Source of the DNA: an uncultured Tenacibaculum sp. | GTDB taxonomy: Bacteria > Bacteroidota > Bacteroidia > Flavobacteriales > Flavobacteriaceae | Reading direction: 5' to 3' | Assembly: GCA_937922085.1 (NCBI GenBank) | Contig: CAKZVD010000032.1 | Location: forward strand, 30,526 to 94,525 | Length of the DNA stretch: 64,000 bases | Shown: positions 7,535-16,819 of the stretch, in pieces | Numbering within the stretch: the stretch's first letter is position 1 | How the letters are laid out: the number at the start of each line of letters is the position of its first letter | Made by a program: the position numbers and the translations under genes | Notes under the pieces: model-generated | The model's input: only the letters and a program-made list of their open reading frames with translations | What the model was told of the DNA's origin: nothing | Databases searched by the model: none

Positions 7535-8488
7535 ATGAGTTTTTTAAAAAAAATATTTTCGAAAGAAAAGAAAGAGACACTCGATAAAGGCTTAGAAAAA
7601 TCTAAACAAAGCTTTTTTTCTAAATTATCTAAAGCTGTAGCAGGTAAATCTAAAGTTGATGATGATGTTTTAGACAATTTAGAAGAAGTATTAGTTTCTT
7701 CTGATGTTGGTGTAGATACCACATTAAAAATTATAGATAGAATAGAAGCTAGAGTAGCAAAAGATAAGTATTTAGGTACAGAAGAGTTAAATCAAATACT
7801 TAGAGATGAAATAGCAAGTTTACTTTCTGAAACTAATTTAGGAAATGAAACAGAGTTTACAATACCTAAAGATAAGAAACCGTATGTTTTAATGGTAGTT
7901 GGTGTAAATGGTGTTGGTAAAACAACAACCATAGGAAAACTAGCTTCTCAATTTAAAAAGCAAGGTTTAAAAGTAGTTTTAGGAGCAGCAGATACATTTA
8001 GAGCAGCAGCTATAGATCAATTACAAATATGGGCAGATAGAGTAGAAGTTCCTATTATAAAACAAGAGATGGGATCAGATCCTGCTTCTGTAGCTTTTGA
8101 TACTTTACAATCTGGTGTAAACCAAGGAGCAGATGTTATTATAATAGATACAGCAGGACGTTTACATAATAAAGTTAATTTAATGAATGAGTTAACTAAA
8201 ATTAAACGTGTTATGCAAAAAGTGATTGATGATGCTCCTCATGAAGTTTTATTAGTTTTAGATGGATCTACAGGTCAGAATGCATTTGAACAAGCAAAAC
8301 ATTTCACAAAAGCAACAGAAGTAACTTCTTTAGCGGTAACAAAATTAGATGGTACTGCAAAAGGTGGTGTTGTAATTGGTATTTCAGATCAATTTAAAAT
8401 TCCAGTAAAATATATAGGAGTAGGTGAAGGAATAGATGATTTACAAGTATTTAATAAACATGAATTTGTAGATAGTTTTTTTAAATAG
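7535..8488 (+). CDS. ftsY: Signal recognition particle receptor FtsY
   Basis: FtsY is the membrane-associated SRP receptor GTPase that docks Ffh-ribosome complexes at the Sec translocon. The 317-aa protein lacks the long acidic A domain of E. coli and consists of a short lysine-rich N-terminus plus the NG domain. G motifs are clear: GVNGVGKTTTIGKLA (G1, ~123-137), the DTFRAAAIDQL segment, DTAGRLHNK (G3), TKLDGTAKGG (G4) and the C-terminal GVGEGIDDLQVF closing motif. The ATG at 7535 is supported by the usual MSFLKKIFSKEKKE start. A terminator follows. Confidence 0.97.
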   Translation: MSFLKKIFSKEKKETLDKGLEKSKQSFFSKLSKAVAGKSKVDDDVLDNLEEVLVSSDVGVDTTLKIIDRIEARVAKDKYLGTEELNQILRDEIASLLSETNLGNETEFTIPKDKKPYVLMVVGVNGVGKTTTIGKLASQFKKQGLKVVLGAADTFRAAAIDQLQIWADRVEVPIIKQEMGSDPASVAFDTLQSGVNQGADVIIIDTAGRLHNKVNLMNELTKIKRVMQKVIDDAPHEVLLVLDGSTGQNAFEQAKHFTKATEVTSLAVTKLDGTAKGGVVIGISDQFKIPVKYIGVGEGIDDLQVFNKHEFVDSFFK

Positions 8489-8513
8489 AAATTTACTAAT
8501 AATTAAAATATAG

Positions 8514-8547
8514 TAGCTCCTTTCAATTTTGAAAGGAGTTTTTTTAT
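8514..8547. terminator. Intrinsic terminator after ftsY (bidirectional position)
   Basis: An inverted repeat CTCCTTTCAA (8517-8526) with TTGAAAGGAG (8529-8538) is followed by a run of seven Ts. It separates ftsY from the convergent SH3 lipoprotein gene. Confidence 0.85.
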
Positions 8548-9464
8548 TAATAATTATTCGTTTTCCATTTTTTAAGGAATCCATTAAAGACATATCCAGT
8601 TTCCCATTTATTGGAAGAGAAATTTTCTACTTTAACCCAGTGTCCTTTTATTAGATTACCATCATCCATCAATTCTAAAGTTTCGTTGGTTTTTTCTTGA
8701 ACAATAACTTGAGATTTAAAAGGAAGGTTATCTATTTTATTTCCTTTAAGGCCTGGTTTGTCACGAACAATTAAACCTTTTTTAGCAGTAACAAAATAGC
8801 TATTACTAGTTAATTCTATTTTATCAGTTATTTTATCACCATTCCAAAGTAATTTTTCATATCTATTAATAGCATTGAGTTCTATATCAGATTCTACATA
8901 ATTAAACGTTTTTTCAATGGTATAAATCGTGTTTTTTTTACCAAAAGTATAATTGTATTCAGGTTCACCACTTTCTACTACACTATAGGTAATATTTGGT
9001 AGTTGAATATAATTTCCATTATTAGTTTCTAGTATGTACATGTTAGTAATTGAACAACCACATATACATTCTGCTATATTTATTGAAATAACCCTTTTTA
9101 CATTATCTAAATTATGGTTGGTTATTTCCATTATTTCAGCATCATTATCATAAGACTCCACATCCACTTTTATTTCTGTAATTGTTGTTCCATCTTTATG
9201 ATTAAGAAAAATAATTCTTTCAGCATTAGAGAAATCGATATTTCTTTTATCTATTTCTGTTACATAAAAATGATTAGACTTAACGATTTTTTCTTCACTA
9301 AATGTATTGTTATTTTTTATGATAGGTATACTCTTTTTTTTCGACTTTTGTACTTCGGAAACCTTAAGAATAGTTTTAGTATTTGATTTTCCTGTTTCTT
9401 TATCCTTTTTACAAGCTGTTGATATTATAAGGAAAAAGATTACGATTAAACTTCTTTCATTCAT
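8547..9464 (-). CDS. Lipoprotein with C-terminal bacterial SH3 domain
   Basis: The 305-aa product starts with a lipoprotein signal whose lipobox is STAC (Cys18), followed by a lysine-rich linker. Residues ~60-215 form a beta-rich region with a CICGCS cluster that I cannot assign. Residues ~220-302 resemble a bacterial SH3 domain: a YFVTAKKGLIVRDKPGLKG opening, WVKVEN, and a GYVFNGFLKKW end. SH3b domains of this kind usually bind cell-wall or surface ligands. The domain is related to the N-terminal SH3 of the 12688-15315 lipoprotein. The gene is convergent with ftsY; target and role are unknown. Confidence 0.65.
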   Translation of the reverse strand: MNERSLIVIFFLIISTACKKDKETGKSNTKTILKVSEVQKSKKKSIPIIKNNNTFSEEKIVKSNHFYVTEIDKRNIDFSNAERIIFLNHKDGTTITEIKVDVESYDNDAEIMEITNHNLDNVKRVISINIAECICGCSITNMYILETNNGNYIQLPNITYSVVESGEPEYNYTFGKKNTIYTIEKTFNYVESDIELNAINRYEKLLWNGDKITDKIELTSNSYFVTAKKGLIVRDKPGLKGNKIDNLPFKSQVIVQEKTNETLELMDDGNLIKGHWVKVENFSSNKWETGYVFNGFLKKWKTNNY

Positions 9465-9541
9465 AGCTAAATAATTAATGTTTCCAAATGTAGTATATTT
9501 AGTTGTTTAAAGTCTTAAAGATCTTAAAATTAGAGTTAGTC

Positions 9542-11173
9542 ATGAAAATATATAGATTAGTATTTGTTCTTCTTTTTATAATAGGATGTAATGCCAAAGA
9601 GAAAATAGAAGTAAAGCATTTTAAAAAATATGATGAAACTTCTGAAATAAAAAAACAAGAAGAGCATGAAAATACAAGAATGCAATTTAAAAGTATGCAA
9701 TCTAAATTTTTAGATATGAATACTGTGTTTAAACCTTTTCAGAAAGAATTATCTAAATTTTCTAAAGAAAAATATGAAGCCCTTAAACCATTAATTTTAG
9801 AACAAACAATACCTTCGATTCAACAAAAAATTAAAGAAGGGAAATTAAGTTACGAGAAACTTACTGTATTTTATTTGTATAGAATTAGAAAATATGAAAG
9901 CGATAGTACTAAATATTTAAATGCGATTATTAGCTTAAATCCAGAAGTAATAAATGAAGCTAAAAAGAAAGATGAAGAATTGAAAAATAAAAAAATACCA
10001 AACGAATCAGTATTTGGAATGCCTATTTTACTTAAGGATAATATAAACACGGATAATTTACCAACAACAGCAGGTGCAGTAGCTTTAAAAGAAAATAAAA
10101 CAGAGAATGCTTTTATAGTAGATAAGCTAAAAGAAAATGGAGCATTAATTTTAGGAAAGGTAAATTTGAGTGAGTGGGCTTATTACTTTTGTTCAGGCTG
10201 TCCGTTGGGGTATAGTGCAATTGGCGGACAAACGTTGAATCCGTATGGAAGAAAAATATTTGAAACCGGTGGTTCTAGTGCAGGTAGTGGTGTTGCCACT
10301 GCGGCTAATTATGCAATTGCTACTATAGGAACCGAAACTGCAGGATCAATAACTTCCCCATCTAGTCAAAATTCTGTAGTGGGGTTAAAACCTACTATTG
10401 GTTTATTAAGTAGATCAGGAATTGTACCTATTTCAAGTACTTTAGATACACCAGGACCAATGACAAAAAACGTAATTGATAACTTTATTTTATTTAAAGC
10501 CATGTTAGGTTTAGATAAAGAAGATAAAAAATCTACTGCATTTTCAAATATTGAAGAACAACTTACAGCATCTAGTTTTAAAGGAAGACGATTTGGTGTA
10601 TTTAAAGGGTTACTAAATGATTCAATTTATAAAAAAATAATTCATTTGTTTAAAGATTTAGGTGAAGTAGTTGAATTAAGTCCAAAAGAAGAAGGCCTAG
10701 AAGGTTTTCTTACTTTGTTAAATATTGATATGAAGTATGATTTACCAAATTATTTAAAAGGAAAAAAAGTAACTGTTAAAAATGTTGAAGAAGTAATCAT
10801 TTTCAATAAAAAAGATTCTTTAAAAAGAGCAGCTTACGGACAACAGTTGTTTGAAGGAATAGTAAATGATTCTACAACTATTGAAGAACTTAAAAAAATA
10901 AAAGAAAATTTAAAACTATCAGCAGTAGCTTATTTTAAAGCATTTGAAGAAGAAAAACTAGATGTAATTTTATCTATAAATAATTACCATTCGGCATATT
11001 CAGCAGTTGCGGAATATCCTAATTTAACAATTCCTATGGGATATAAGGAGAATGGGGAGCCAATAAATTTAACATTTATAGGAAGACCAAAATCTGAATT
11101 TGATTTACTTTCTTTAGGTCTAGCGTATGAAAAATTAACAAAAGTTAGAAAATTACCTAAAGGTTATGAGTAA
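9542..11173 (+). CDS. Lipoprotein amidase (amidase-signature family)
   Basis: The start at ATG 9542 gives a lipoprotein signal (MKIYRLVFVLLFIIGCNAKE, lipobox IIGC); an upstream TTG at 9503 would bury it. The mature ~520 residues form one amidase-signature domain. Visible elements are the catalytic-Lys segment FGMPILLKDNINT, the Gly/Ser-rich signature TGGSSAGSGVATAANYAIA and TETAGSITSPSSQNSVVGLKPT, which hold the cis-Ser and nucleophile Ser of the Ser-cisSer-Lys triad. Such enzymes hydrolyse or transfer amides. A lipid-anchored version is not the GatA subunit of the Glu-tRNA amidotransferase but a periplasmic or surface amidase of unknown substrate. Confidence 0.82.
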   Translation: MKIYRLVFVLLFIIGCNAKEKIEVKHFKKYDETSEIKKQEEHENTRMQFKSMQSKFLDMNTVFKPFQKELSKFSKEKYEALKPLILEQTIPSIQQKIKEGKLSYEKLTVFYLYRIRKYESDSTKYLNAIISLNPEVINEAKKKDEELKNKKIPNESVFGMPILLKDNINTDNLPTTAGAVALKENKTENAFIVDKLKENGALILGKVNLSEWAYYFCSGCPLGYSAIGGQTLNPYGRKIFETGGSSAGSGVATAANYAIATIGTETAGSITSPSSQNSVVGLKPTIGLLSRSGIVPISSTLDTPGPMTKNVIDNFILFKAMLGLDKEDKKSTAFSNIEEQLTASSFKGRRFGVFKGLLNDSIYKKIIHLFKDLGEVVELSPKEEGLEGFLTLLNIDMKYDLPNYLKGKKVTVKNVEEVIIFNKKDSLKRAAYGQQLFEGIVNDSTTIEELKKIKENLKLSAVAYFKAFEEEKLDVILSINNYHSAYSAVAEYPNLTIPMGYKENGEPINLTFIGRPKSEFDLLSLGLAYEKLTKVRKLPKGYE

Positions 11174-11190
11174 AATTGATGAAATAGAAG

Positions 11191-11198
11191 TATTTTTG
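11191..11198 (+). promoter_or_regulatory. Putative rimO promoter, -7 element
   Basis: TATTTTTG matches TAnnTTTG and ends 21 bases before the rimO ATG. No TTG at the right spacing was seen upstream. Confidence 0.5.
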
Positions 11199-11219
11199 CA
11201 CACTGATTTCTAATTATAT

Positions 11220-12572
11220 ATGCGTACAAAAACAACAAAGCAAAACAAGATCAACGTAGTAACCTTAGGATGTTCTAAAAATATTTACGATAGTGAAGTA
11301 TTAATGGGGCAGTTAAAAGCAAATGGTAAAAACGTTGTACATGAAGATGAAAATGATGATGGAAATATTGTTGTTATCAATACTTGTGGATTTATAGGAA
11401 AAGCAAAGGAAGAAAGTGTAGATACTATTCTTCATTATGCACAAAGAAAAGAAGCAGGAGAAGTAGATAAGGTATTTGTTACAGGTTGTTTAAGTGAACG
11501 CTATAAACCAGATTTAGAAAGAGAAATTACAAATGTAGATCAATATTTTGGTACACACGATTTACCTAATTTATTAAAAGTATTAGAGGCAGATTATAAG
11601 CATGAATTAATAGGAGAACGTTTAACTACAACGCCTAAGCATTATGCGTATTTAAAAATTGCTGAAGGTTGTGATCGTCCGTGTTCATTTTGTGCAATTC
11701 CTTTAATGAGAGGTAAGCATAAATCTACACCTATTGAAAACTTAGTTACTGAGGCTACTAAATTAGCTGAAAATGGTATAAAGGAGATCATGTTAATTGC
11801 ACAAGATTTAACCTATTATGGTTTAGATATCTATAAAAAACGTGCGCTGGCTGATTTATTAAAGGCTTTAGTGAAAATTGATGGCATAGAATGGATTCGT
11901 TTACATTATGCTTTTCCTACTGGTTTTCCAATGGATGTATTAGATGTGATGAGAGAAGAGCCTAAGGTTTGTAATTACTTAGACATTCCTTTACAGCATA
12001 TTAATACAGAGATTTTAAAATCGATGAAACGTGGTACAACACATGAAAAAACCACTAATTTGATTCATAAGTTTAGAGAATATGTTCCTAACATGGCAAT
12101 TCGAACTACATTAATTGTAGGATATCCTGGAGAAACTGAAGAACATTTTCAAGAGTTAAAAGACTGGGTAGAAGAAATGCGTTTTGAACGATTAGGAGCT
12201 TTTCAATATTCACATGAAGAAAACACTGGGGCTTATGTTTTAGAAGATGATGTACCAGAAGATGTAAAGTTTCGTCGTGTTAATGAAATCATGGAGGTTC
12301 AAGGTCAGATTTCTTGGGAATTAAATCAAGAGAAAATAGGAAAGACATTTCGTTGTTTGTTTGATAGAAAAGATGGAGAGTTTTATTATGGAAGAACAGA
12401 GTTTGATTCGCCAGATGTAGATAATGATGTAGTGGTTAATGCAACAGAACATTATATTAAATTAGGAGAATTTATAGATATTGAAATTTTTGATGCAGGT
12501 GATTTTGATTTGCAAGGAAAACCTGTAATTAAACAAGAAAAACCAATTCCTTTAAATCAGAGAAAAAAATAA
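11220..12572 (+). CDS. rimO: Ribosomal protein S12 methylthiotransferase RimO
   Basis: RimO is a radical-SAM enzyme that adds a methylthio group to the conserved Asp of ribosomal protein S12. The N-terminal UPF0004 domain carries cluster cysteines in VVTLGCSKN, NTCGFIGKAKEES and VTGCLSERY. The radical-SAM motif is CDRPCSFCAIPLMRGKHKS. A C-terminal TRAM domain (residues ~380-445) contains CLFDRKDGEFYYGRTEFDSPDVD. The 450-aa length and the CSK/RGKHKS signatures favour RimO over MiaB. A strong symmetric terminator follows. Confidence 0.96.
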   Translation: MRTKTTKQNKINVVTLGCSKNIYDSEVLMGQLKANGKNVVHEDENDDGNIVVINTCGFIGKAKEESVDTILHYAQRKEAGEVDKVFVTGCLSERYKPDLEREITNVDQYFGTHDLPNLLKVLEADYKHELIGERLTTTPKHYAYLKIAEGCDRPCSFCAIPLMRGKHKSTPIENLVTEATKLAENGIKEIMLIAQDLTYYGLDIYKKRALADLLKALVKIDGIEWIRLHYAFPTGFPMDVLDVMREEPKVCNYLDIPLQHINTEILKSMKRGTTHEKTTNLIHKFREYVPNMAIRTTLIVGYPGETEEHFQELKDWVEEMRFERLGAFQYSHEENTGAYVLEDDVPEDVKFRRVNEIMEVQGQISWELNQEKIGKTFRCLFDRKDGEFYYGRTEFDSPDVDNDVVVNATEHYIKLGEFIDIEIFDAGDFDLQGKPVIKQEKPIPLNQRKK

Positions 12573-12590
12573 TACTAAAATATTTTTAAT

Positions 12591-12629
12591 AATAAACCGC
12601 ACAAGTTTTTAAAACTTGTGCGGTTTATT
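12591..12629. terminator. 19-bp perfect palindrome, bidirectional terminator
   Basis: Bases 12591-12609 pair perfectly with 12611-12629 around a single central T, giving an unusually long stem with A/T-rich ends. It lies between convergent rimO and the large lipoprotein gene and can terminate both. Confidence 0.9.
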
Positions 12630-12687
12630 ATTTAGATAATGGATTTAAAATTTTTCAAGGATTCCTTTAATTTAACACTATCTTAAA

Positions 12688-15315
12688 TTAATAAGGTTCT
12701 TTAATTTCATTATCATTCTCATACCTTATCCTTTGAGATAAGCGTCCATAGTGATAATAATTTTTTGATACTCCATGTTTAACAATTTTATTATTTATAA
12801 TTTTATATTGAGATGATTTCTGTATCAAATTTAATTCACCTCCATAACAATAATTATTGATAAGATCATTGTCATCTATATATGATTGGTATTTTATTTT
12901 ATTTTTATCATCAAATATAAAACTAATGTTCTTTTCAGAGGTATTATATGAGTTATGGTATGTTACTTCAAAATCATTTCTATCGGTTTTTAAAGATAAT
13001 TTACCATATTTAAAAATATCACGATTTATGATGTTTTTGGAAACACTATAAGGTTTACTATTCTTATAATAAACATAGCCTAAAAGTTTTCTATTTTGTT
13101 TAGAATAATGAATGTGAACAGTATTTTTATATTCGGGTAACTCTAGATCTACAAAACTTCGTATAATTCCATTTTCATCTTTTATCCAATAAGATTCTAT
13201 CTCTATTGCTTTTTTTTCATTACCAATGTCATCAAAAAAGGTACTGTTATTAAGATCTATTTTTCCATCAACATAGGTAATTGTACTTTCTATATTTCCA
13301 TTAGGATAATAAGATGTGGTTTCTCCGTTTATGTTTTTCGAGTCGTTTCTTTTTTCTCTTAAATTTCCATTAGGAAAATAATATAAGCAAGGAGAAGTTA
13401 TGTTGCCGTTATTATAAGTTATTTTGTATTGAGTATGACCATTACTAAAATAATTTTTCCAAACCCCATGTTTCTTTCCGTTTATGTATACACCCTCATT
13501 TATAACTTTATATTTAGCATAAGCTCTTTCATGTATGTTTTTTCCATCTTCATTGGTAGTAATGAGAGTGGCTTTTTGAGAAACACCTTCTAAAACGCCA
13601 TTTGAATAATTTAAAAGATACTTATTTCGATTTTCAAATGCCCCTTTTAATTCCCAAATCCCATCTAGTTTACCATCAATAATGTTACCTTCTGCTACAT
13701 ATGCATGCTCATTGAAATCTATAGGAAAACCAAAAAAATCAGTTTTATTTTCATGAGAAAAAATATGATGTGGACCATATAATAAATGTTTGTTTATTGA
13801 TATTTCTTTAGTTTCATTATTATAAGTAAGTTCATTTTTAAATCGATTAAACATTACTTGATCATTATTTTTATATGTATTGTATTTTGTGAGCACAGTA
13901 TCAGACGCAGTATTAAAAATATTGTTTTGAGTAAGCTCATCTTCATTTATTTTAATAGCTGTTTTGTTAGTGAATTTGTAAAAGTCGATATTATTTGAAA
14001 TAGTTGTATTAAGAAAATAGATGTTAAAATCCTTGTGATTACTATTTTTTAAAATAAGTTTATTGCCATTAGATATGTTGCTGTTTACAGTTGAATTAGA
14101 GATTTTTACTTCAAGATATTTTGAATTTGAAAAATCAAAAATATGTTCATTTGTATTATTATTTTCTATGTTAGAGTTATTTATGTTTAAAGAAGTAAGC
14201 CCTTCTGCTTTTTCAGATTCGCTTATGGAGAAAAGCGAATATTCGGTTTTATTATCTTTTATATAACAGTTTAATAATTCTATATTTTTGTTATTGATGT
14301 TATTATCTTTGTAGATGCTGAAAACTTCATCTAGATTGTTGTTATGGAAATCACACCTTATAAAAGTGGTGTTTGAAGTGTTATAAAGACTAATCGCATT
14401 GATAGAATTTTTATAAAACTCACAATTTAAAAAATAGAAACCCTTACTATTATTAATCTGGCAACCAATAGTTCCTGATCCATCAAAATGAACATTTTGA
14501 AAATTAAAATTATTACAATTATAAAATTTTAGTACTTCTCCACCACATTCCACAGAGCTGGGTATTCTATGAGAAAAATTTACATTATCAATTATGAAGT
14601 TATTACAGTTGTTAAATTTTATAACCTGTGAATCTTCATTATTTACAACAATATTTATCATTCTTTTTTTTCCTCTTATTTCAAGGTTGTTATAATAAGA
14701 AAGAATTAAAGTTTCGTGGTGAAAGCTAAATTTTCCACCTTCATAGCTTTCCCCATCTAAAGATTCATCGATAGGGTTTTCAGTTATAAATTTAGTAAGG
14801 TTTATTTCTTCAGTATCAATCCAAATAACTCTATTAGAAGATAATGCATGAATAAATCCTATTTCATCGGTTACTGTTACAGTATCTTTTGTTATTTCAT
14901 TATCATAGCTCTCTTTTTTTAACTGATAATTTAAAAAATTATCAAAAGCAAATCCAGAAATGTAACTTCCGTCTTCTTGTAAATATTCAATTTCTACCCA
15001 TTTACCATAATAATTATATTTTTTTGAACTTTGTAAACTTTCAAACTTGTCTGTAAAACGGATAATACCAACTTTTGTGTTAAAAGGAATTTCAGTAAGT
15101 TTTTTACTTTTTACACTATTTTTTTTACGAAGAATTAAACCTGTATTGCTATTTACCTTTGCTTCATATATATATGTTTTAGGAATAGCTTTATGAGTAA
15201 TAACAGTGTCTTGCTGAATACTATTTAAATTTTCATCTGTTGTCGTTTTTTTATTTTCTTTTTTACAACAAACTAAAATGAATATTAATAATAAAATTAT
15301 ATAAAGTCTTTTCAT
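12688..15315 (-). CDS. Large multidomain surface lipoprotein: SH3, right-handed beta-helix, MORN-like repeats
   Basis: The 875-aa product has a lipoprotein signal ending LVCC (Cys16 or Cys17). Residues ~48-130 are an SH3-like domain (AKVNSNTGLILRKKNS, KWVEIEYLQEDGSYISGFAFDNFL). Residues ~195-450 form a right-handed parallel beta-helix of the pectate-lyase/NosD type, with repeated rungs such as IKFNNCNNFIIDNVNFS and INNSKGFYFLNCEFYKN. Residues ~540-700 hold MORN/YwqK-like repeats (GVYINGKKHGVWKNYFSNGHTQYK, YYPNGNIESTITYVDG). No catalytic residues were recognised. The domain order suggests a surface protein that binds glycans or peptidoglycan. The SH3 part is related to the 8547-9464 lipoprotein. 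Confidence 0.7.
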   Translation of the reverse strand: MKRLYIILLLIFILVCCKKENKKTTTDENLNSIQQDTVITHKAIPKTYIYEAKVNSNTGLILRKKNSVKSKKLTEIPFNTKVGIIRFTDKFESLQSSKKYNYYGKWVEIEYLQEDGSYISGFAFDNFLNYQLKKESYDNEITKDTVTVTDEIGFIHALSSNRVIWIDTEEINLTKFITENPIDESLDGESYEGGKFSFHHETLILSYYNNLEIRGKKRMINIVVNNEDSQVIKFNNCNNFIIDNVNFSHRIPSSVECGGEVLKFYNCNNFNFQNVHFDGSGTIGCQINNSKGFYFLNCEFYKNSINAISLYNTSNTTFIRCDFHNNNLDEVFSIYKDNNINNKNIELLNCYIKDNKTEYSLFSISESEKAEGLTSLNINNSNIENNNTNEHIFDFSNSKYLEVKISNSTVNSNISNGNKLILKNSNHKDFNIYFLNTTISNNIDFYKFTNKTAIKINEDELTQNNIFNTASDTVLTKYNTYKNNDQVMFNRFKNELTYNNETKEISINKHLLYGPHHIFSHENKTDFFGFPIDFNEHAYVAEGNIIDGKLDGIWELKGAFENRNKYLLNYSNGVLEGVSQKATLITTNEDGKNIHERAYAKYKVINEGVYINGKKHGVWKNYFSNGHTQYKITYNNGNITSPCLYYFPNGNLREKRNDSKNINGETTSYYPNGNIESTITYVDGKIDLNNSTFFDDIGNEKKAIEIESYWIKDENGIIRSFVDLELPEYKNTVHIHYSKQNRKLLGYVYYKNSKPYSVSKNIINRDIFKYGKLSLKTDRNDFEVTYHNSYNTSEKNISFIFDDKNKIKYQSYIDDNDLINNYCYGGELNLIQKSSQYKIINNKIVKHGVSKNYYHYGRLSQRIRYENDNEIKEPY

Positions 15316-15362
15316 TTTATAAACATTAAGGTTGGTTTTATATAATAAAATAATAAGAGAAT

Positions 15363-16127
15363 TTAAAACTTTTCAAAAACACCTAAACCAAATAAAGCAA
15401 AGTCATATTTAACAGGATCTTTTTTGTCAAATTTTCTGAGTGTTACATCTAATTCTGTAATAGCTTTCCAGTCGTTTTGTTTTCTAGTAAGTATTTTTAA
15501 TTTTCTGGCAACATTACCAGTATGAACATCTAAAGGACAATGTAAGTTACCGGTATTATGTGATTTCCAAAGACCAAAATCAACTCCTTTTTTAGCATCT
15601 CTAACCATCCAACGTAAAAACATATTAATACGTTTTGCAGCAGAACCTTTTACAGGATCGGAAATGTGTTTTTGAGTTCTTGGTAAATGACCTATTTCAA
15701 AGAAAATTTGCTTAAAATCATGAATAGCTAATTGGTAATTGGTATTTTCTGGTTTAGGTTTTAAAACTGCTTCTAAACCGTTATGATTACTATAAATGTT
15801 TTTTAATGACCGAATAAAAAATTTAAAATCTTCTGCATTAAAAGTTCGATGTACAAAACCGTCAAAATCAGCTAAATTATCTTCAGAGTGATTCATGATA
15901 AAATCGAATGGAGAATTGCCCATTAACTCCATCATTCTATTCGCATTTTTTATAATCATTTCACGCTTTCCCCAAGCAATAATAGAGGAAAGAAAAGCAG
16001 CAATTTCGATATCTTCTTTCATTGAAAAACGATGGGGAATTTGAATAGGGTCGCTTTCTATAAAATCTGCACGTTCATAAGTAACAGCTTTTTCATCTAA
16101 AAAATCTTTCAGTTCTTTTTTAGTCAT
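15363..16127 (-). CDS. DUF2400 / TIGR02757 family protein
   Basis: The 254-aa soluble protein matches the TIGR02757 (DUF2400) family, conserved in Bacteroidota: YERADFIESDPIQIPHRFS near the N-terminus, a central RSLKNIYSNHNGLE stretch, and a C-terminal LHCPLDVHTGNVARKL segment. The helical architecture with the PLDVHTGNVARKL region recalls HhH-type DNA glycosylase folds, but no activity is established. It lies 27 bases downstream of the CPBP gene on the same strand and could be co-transcribed with it. Confidence 0.88.
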   Translation of the reverse strand: MTKKELKDFLDEKAVTYERADFIESDPIQIPHRFSMKEDIEIAAFLSSIIAWGKREMIIKNANRMMELMGNSPFDFIMNHSEDNLADFDGFVHRTFNAEDFKFFIRSLKNIYSNHNGLEAVLKPKPENTNYQLAIHDFKQIFFEIGHLPRTQKHISDPVKGSAAKRINMFLRWMVRDAKKGVDFGLWKSHNTGNLHCPLDVHTGNVARKLKILTRKQNDWKAITELDVTLRKFDKKDPVKYDFALFGLGVFEKF

Positions 16128-16154
16128 ATATGTTTTACAGTTTTAAATTACGAA

Positions 16155-16706
16155 TTATAAAGAATCGGCAGTAAAACTAAGTAAAATAAAGAAAGCATTA
16201 TAAGTAGCATGTAAAAGAATACTCCAAATTAATCCAAATTTAATTCTAATAAAACCTAAATAACTTCCTAAAATTATTTGAGGAGCTACTAATACAGGGG
16301 CTAATAAAAGAATATTAGGGGTGATTTTAAAGTTAGTTAAATGAACTAAACCAAACACTATTGCAAAAATATAAAAAGCAATTCTAAATTGTGTTTTTTC
16401 TTTAAAAACCACAAGAGGCGCTCTAAAAATTAATTCTTCAAATAGTGGAGCTACAACAACAGTAAATAAAAATAAAGTTCCTTTTGTAAACTGTTTCATT
16501 AATTCTGTCATTTTGTGCTCTTCCATATTAACCAAACCAGCGGCTTCCACTAAACTAAATAAAGGAGTTAGTATAAGACTCGTAATAATTGAAATAATTA
16601 AAAGGTGAAAGAATTTTCGTAAACGATATTGTGTATCTGTATTCGAATCCTTTTCTAAAACAGGGTTTCTTAAATAGGCTATTAATTCGTTAAAGGTGTT
16701 TATCAT
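16155..16706 (-). CDS. CPBP-family intramembrane glutamic endopeptidase
   Basis: The 183-aa polytopic protein has the ABI/CPBP motifs: EELIFRAPL (EExxxR, about residues 88-96), FGLVHLTNF with the second conserved His, and LLHATYNAFF with the third. About five hydrophobic segments are visible. Bacterial CPBP proteins are Rce1-related membrane proteases; the substrate here is unknown. The gene is upstream of the DUF2400 gene and separated from the S10 peptidase gene by about 110 bases. Confidence 0.85.
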   Translation of the reverse strand: MINTFNELIAYLRNPVLEKDSNTDTQYRLRKFFHLLIISIITSLILTPLFSLVEAAGLVNMEEHKMTELMKQFTKGTLFLFTVVVAPLFEELIFRAPLVVFKEKTQFRIAFYIFAIVFGLVHLTNFKITPNILLLAPVLVAPQIILGSYLGFIRIKFGLIWSILLHATYNAFFILLSFTADSL

Positions 16707-16819
16707 AATAAGAAAATCATTAAATAAGTTATTCTAAAAGCAAAAAACACGTTATTTAAATAAAGAATTTATTAAAATACAAAGAATAAAAACTTGTAAT
16801 TCGTAATTACAAATTTAGA

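Noticed and set aside
9503..9505. TTG start for the amidase
   Set aside because: It would place 13 residues before a clear lipoprotein signal peptide.
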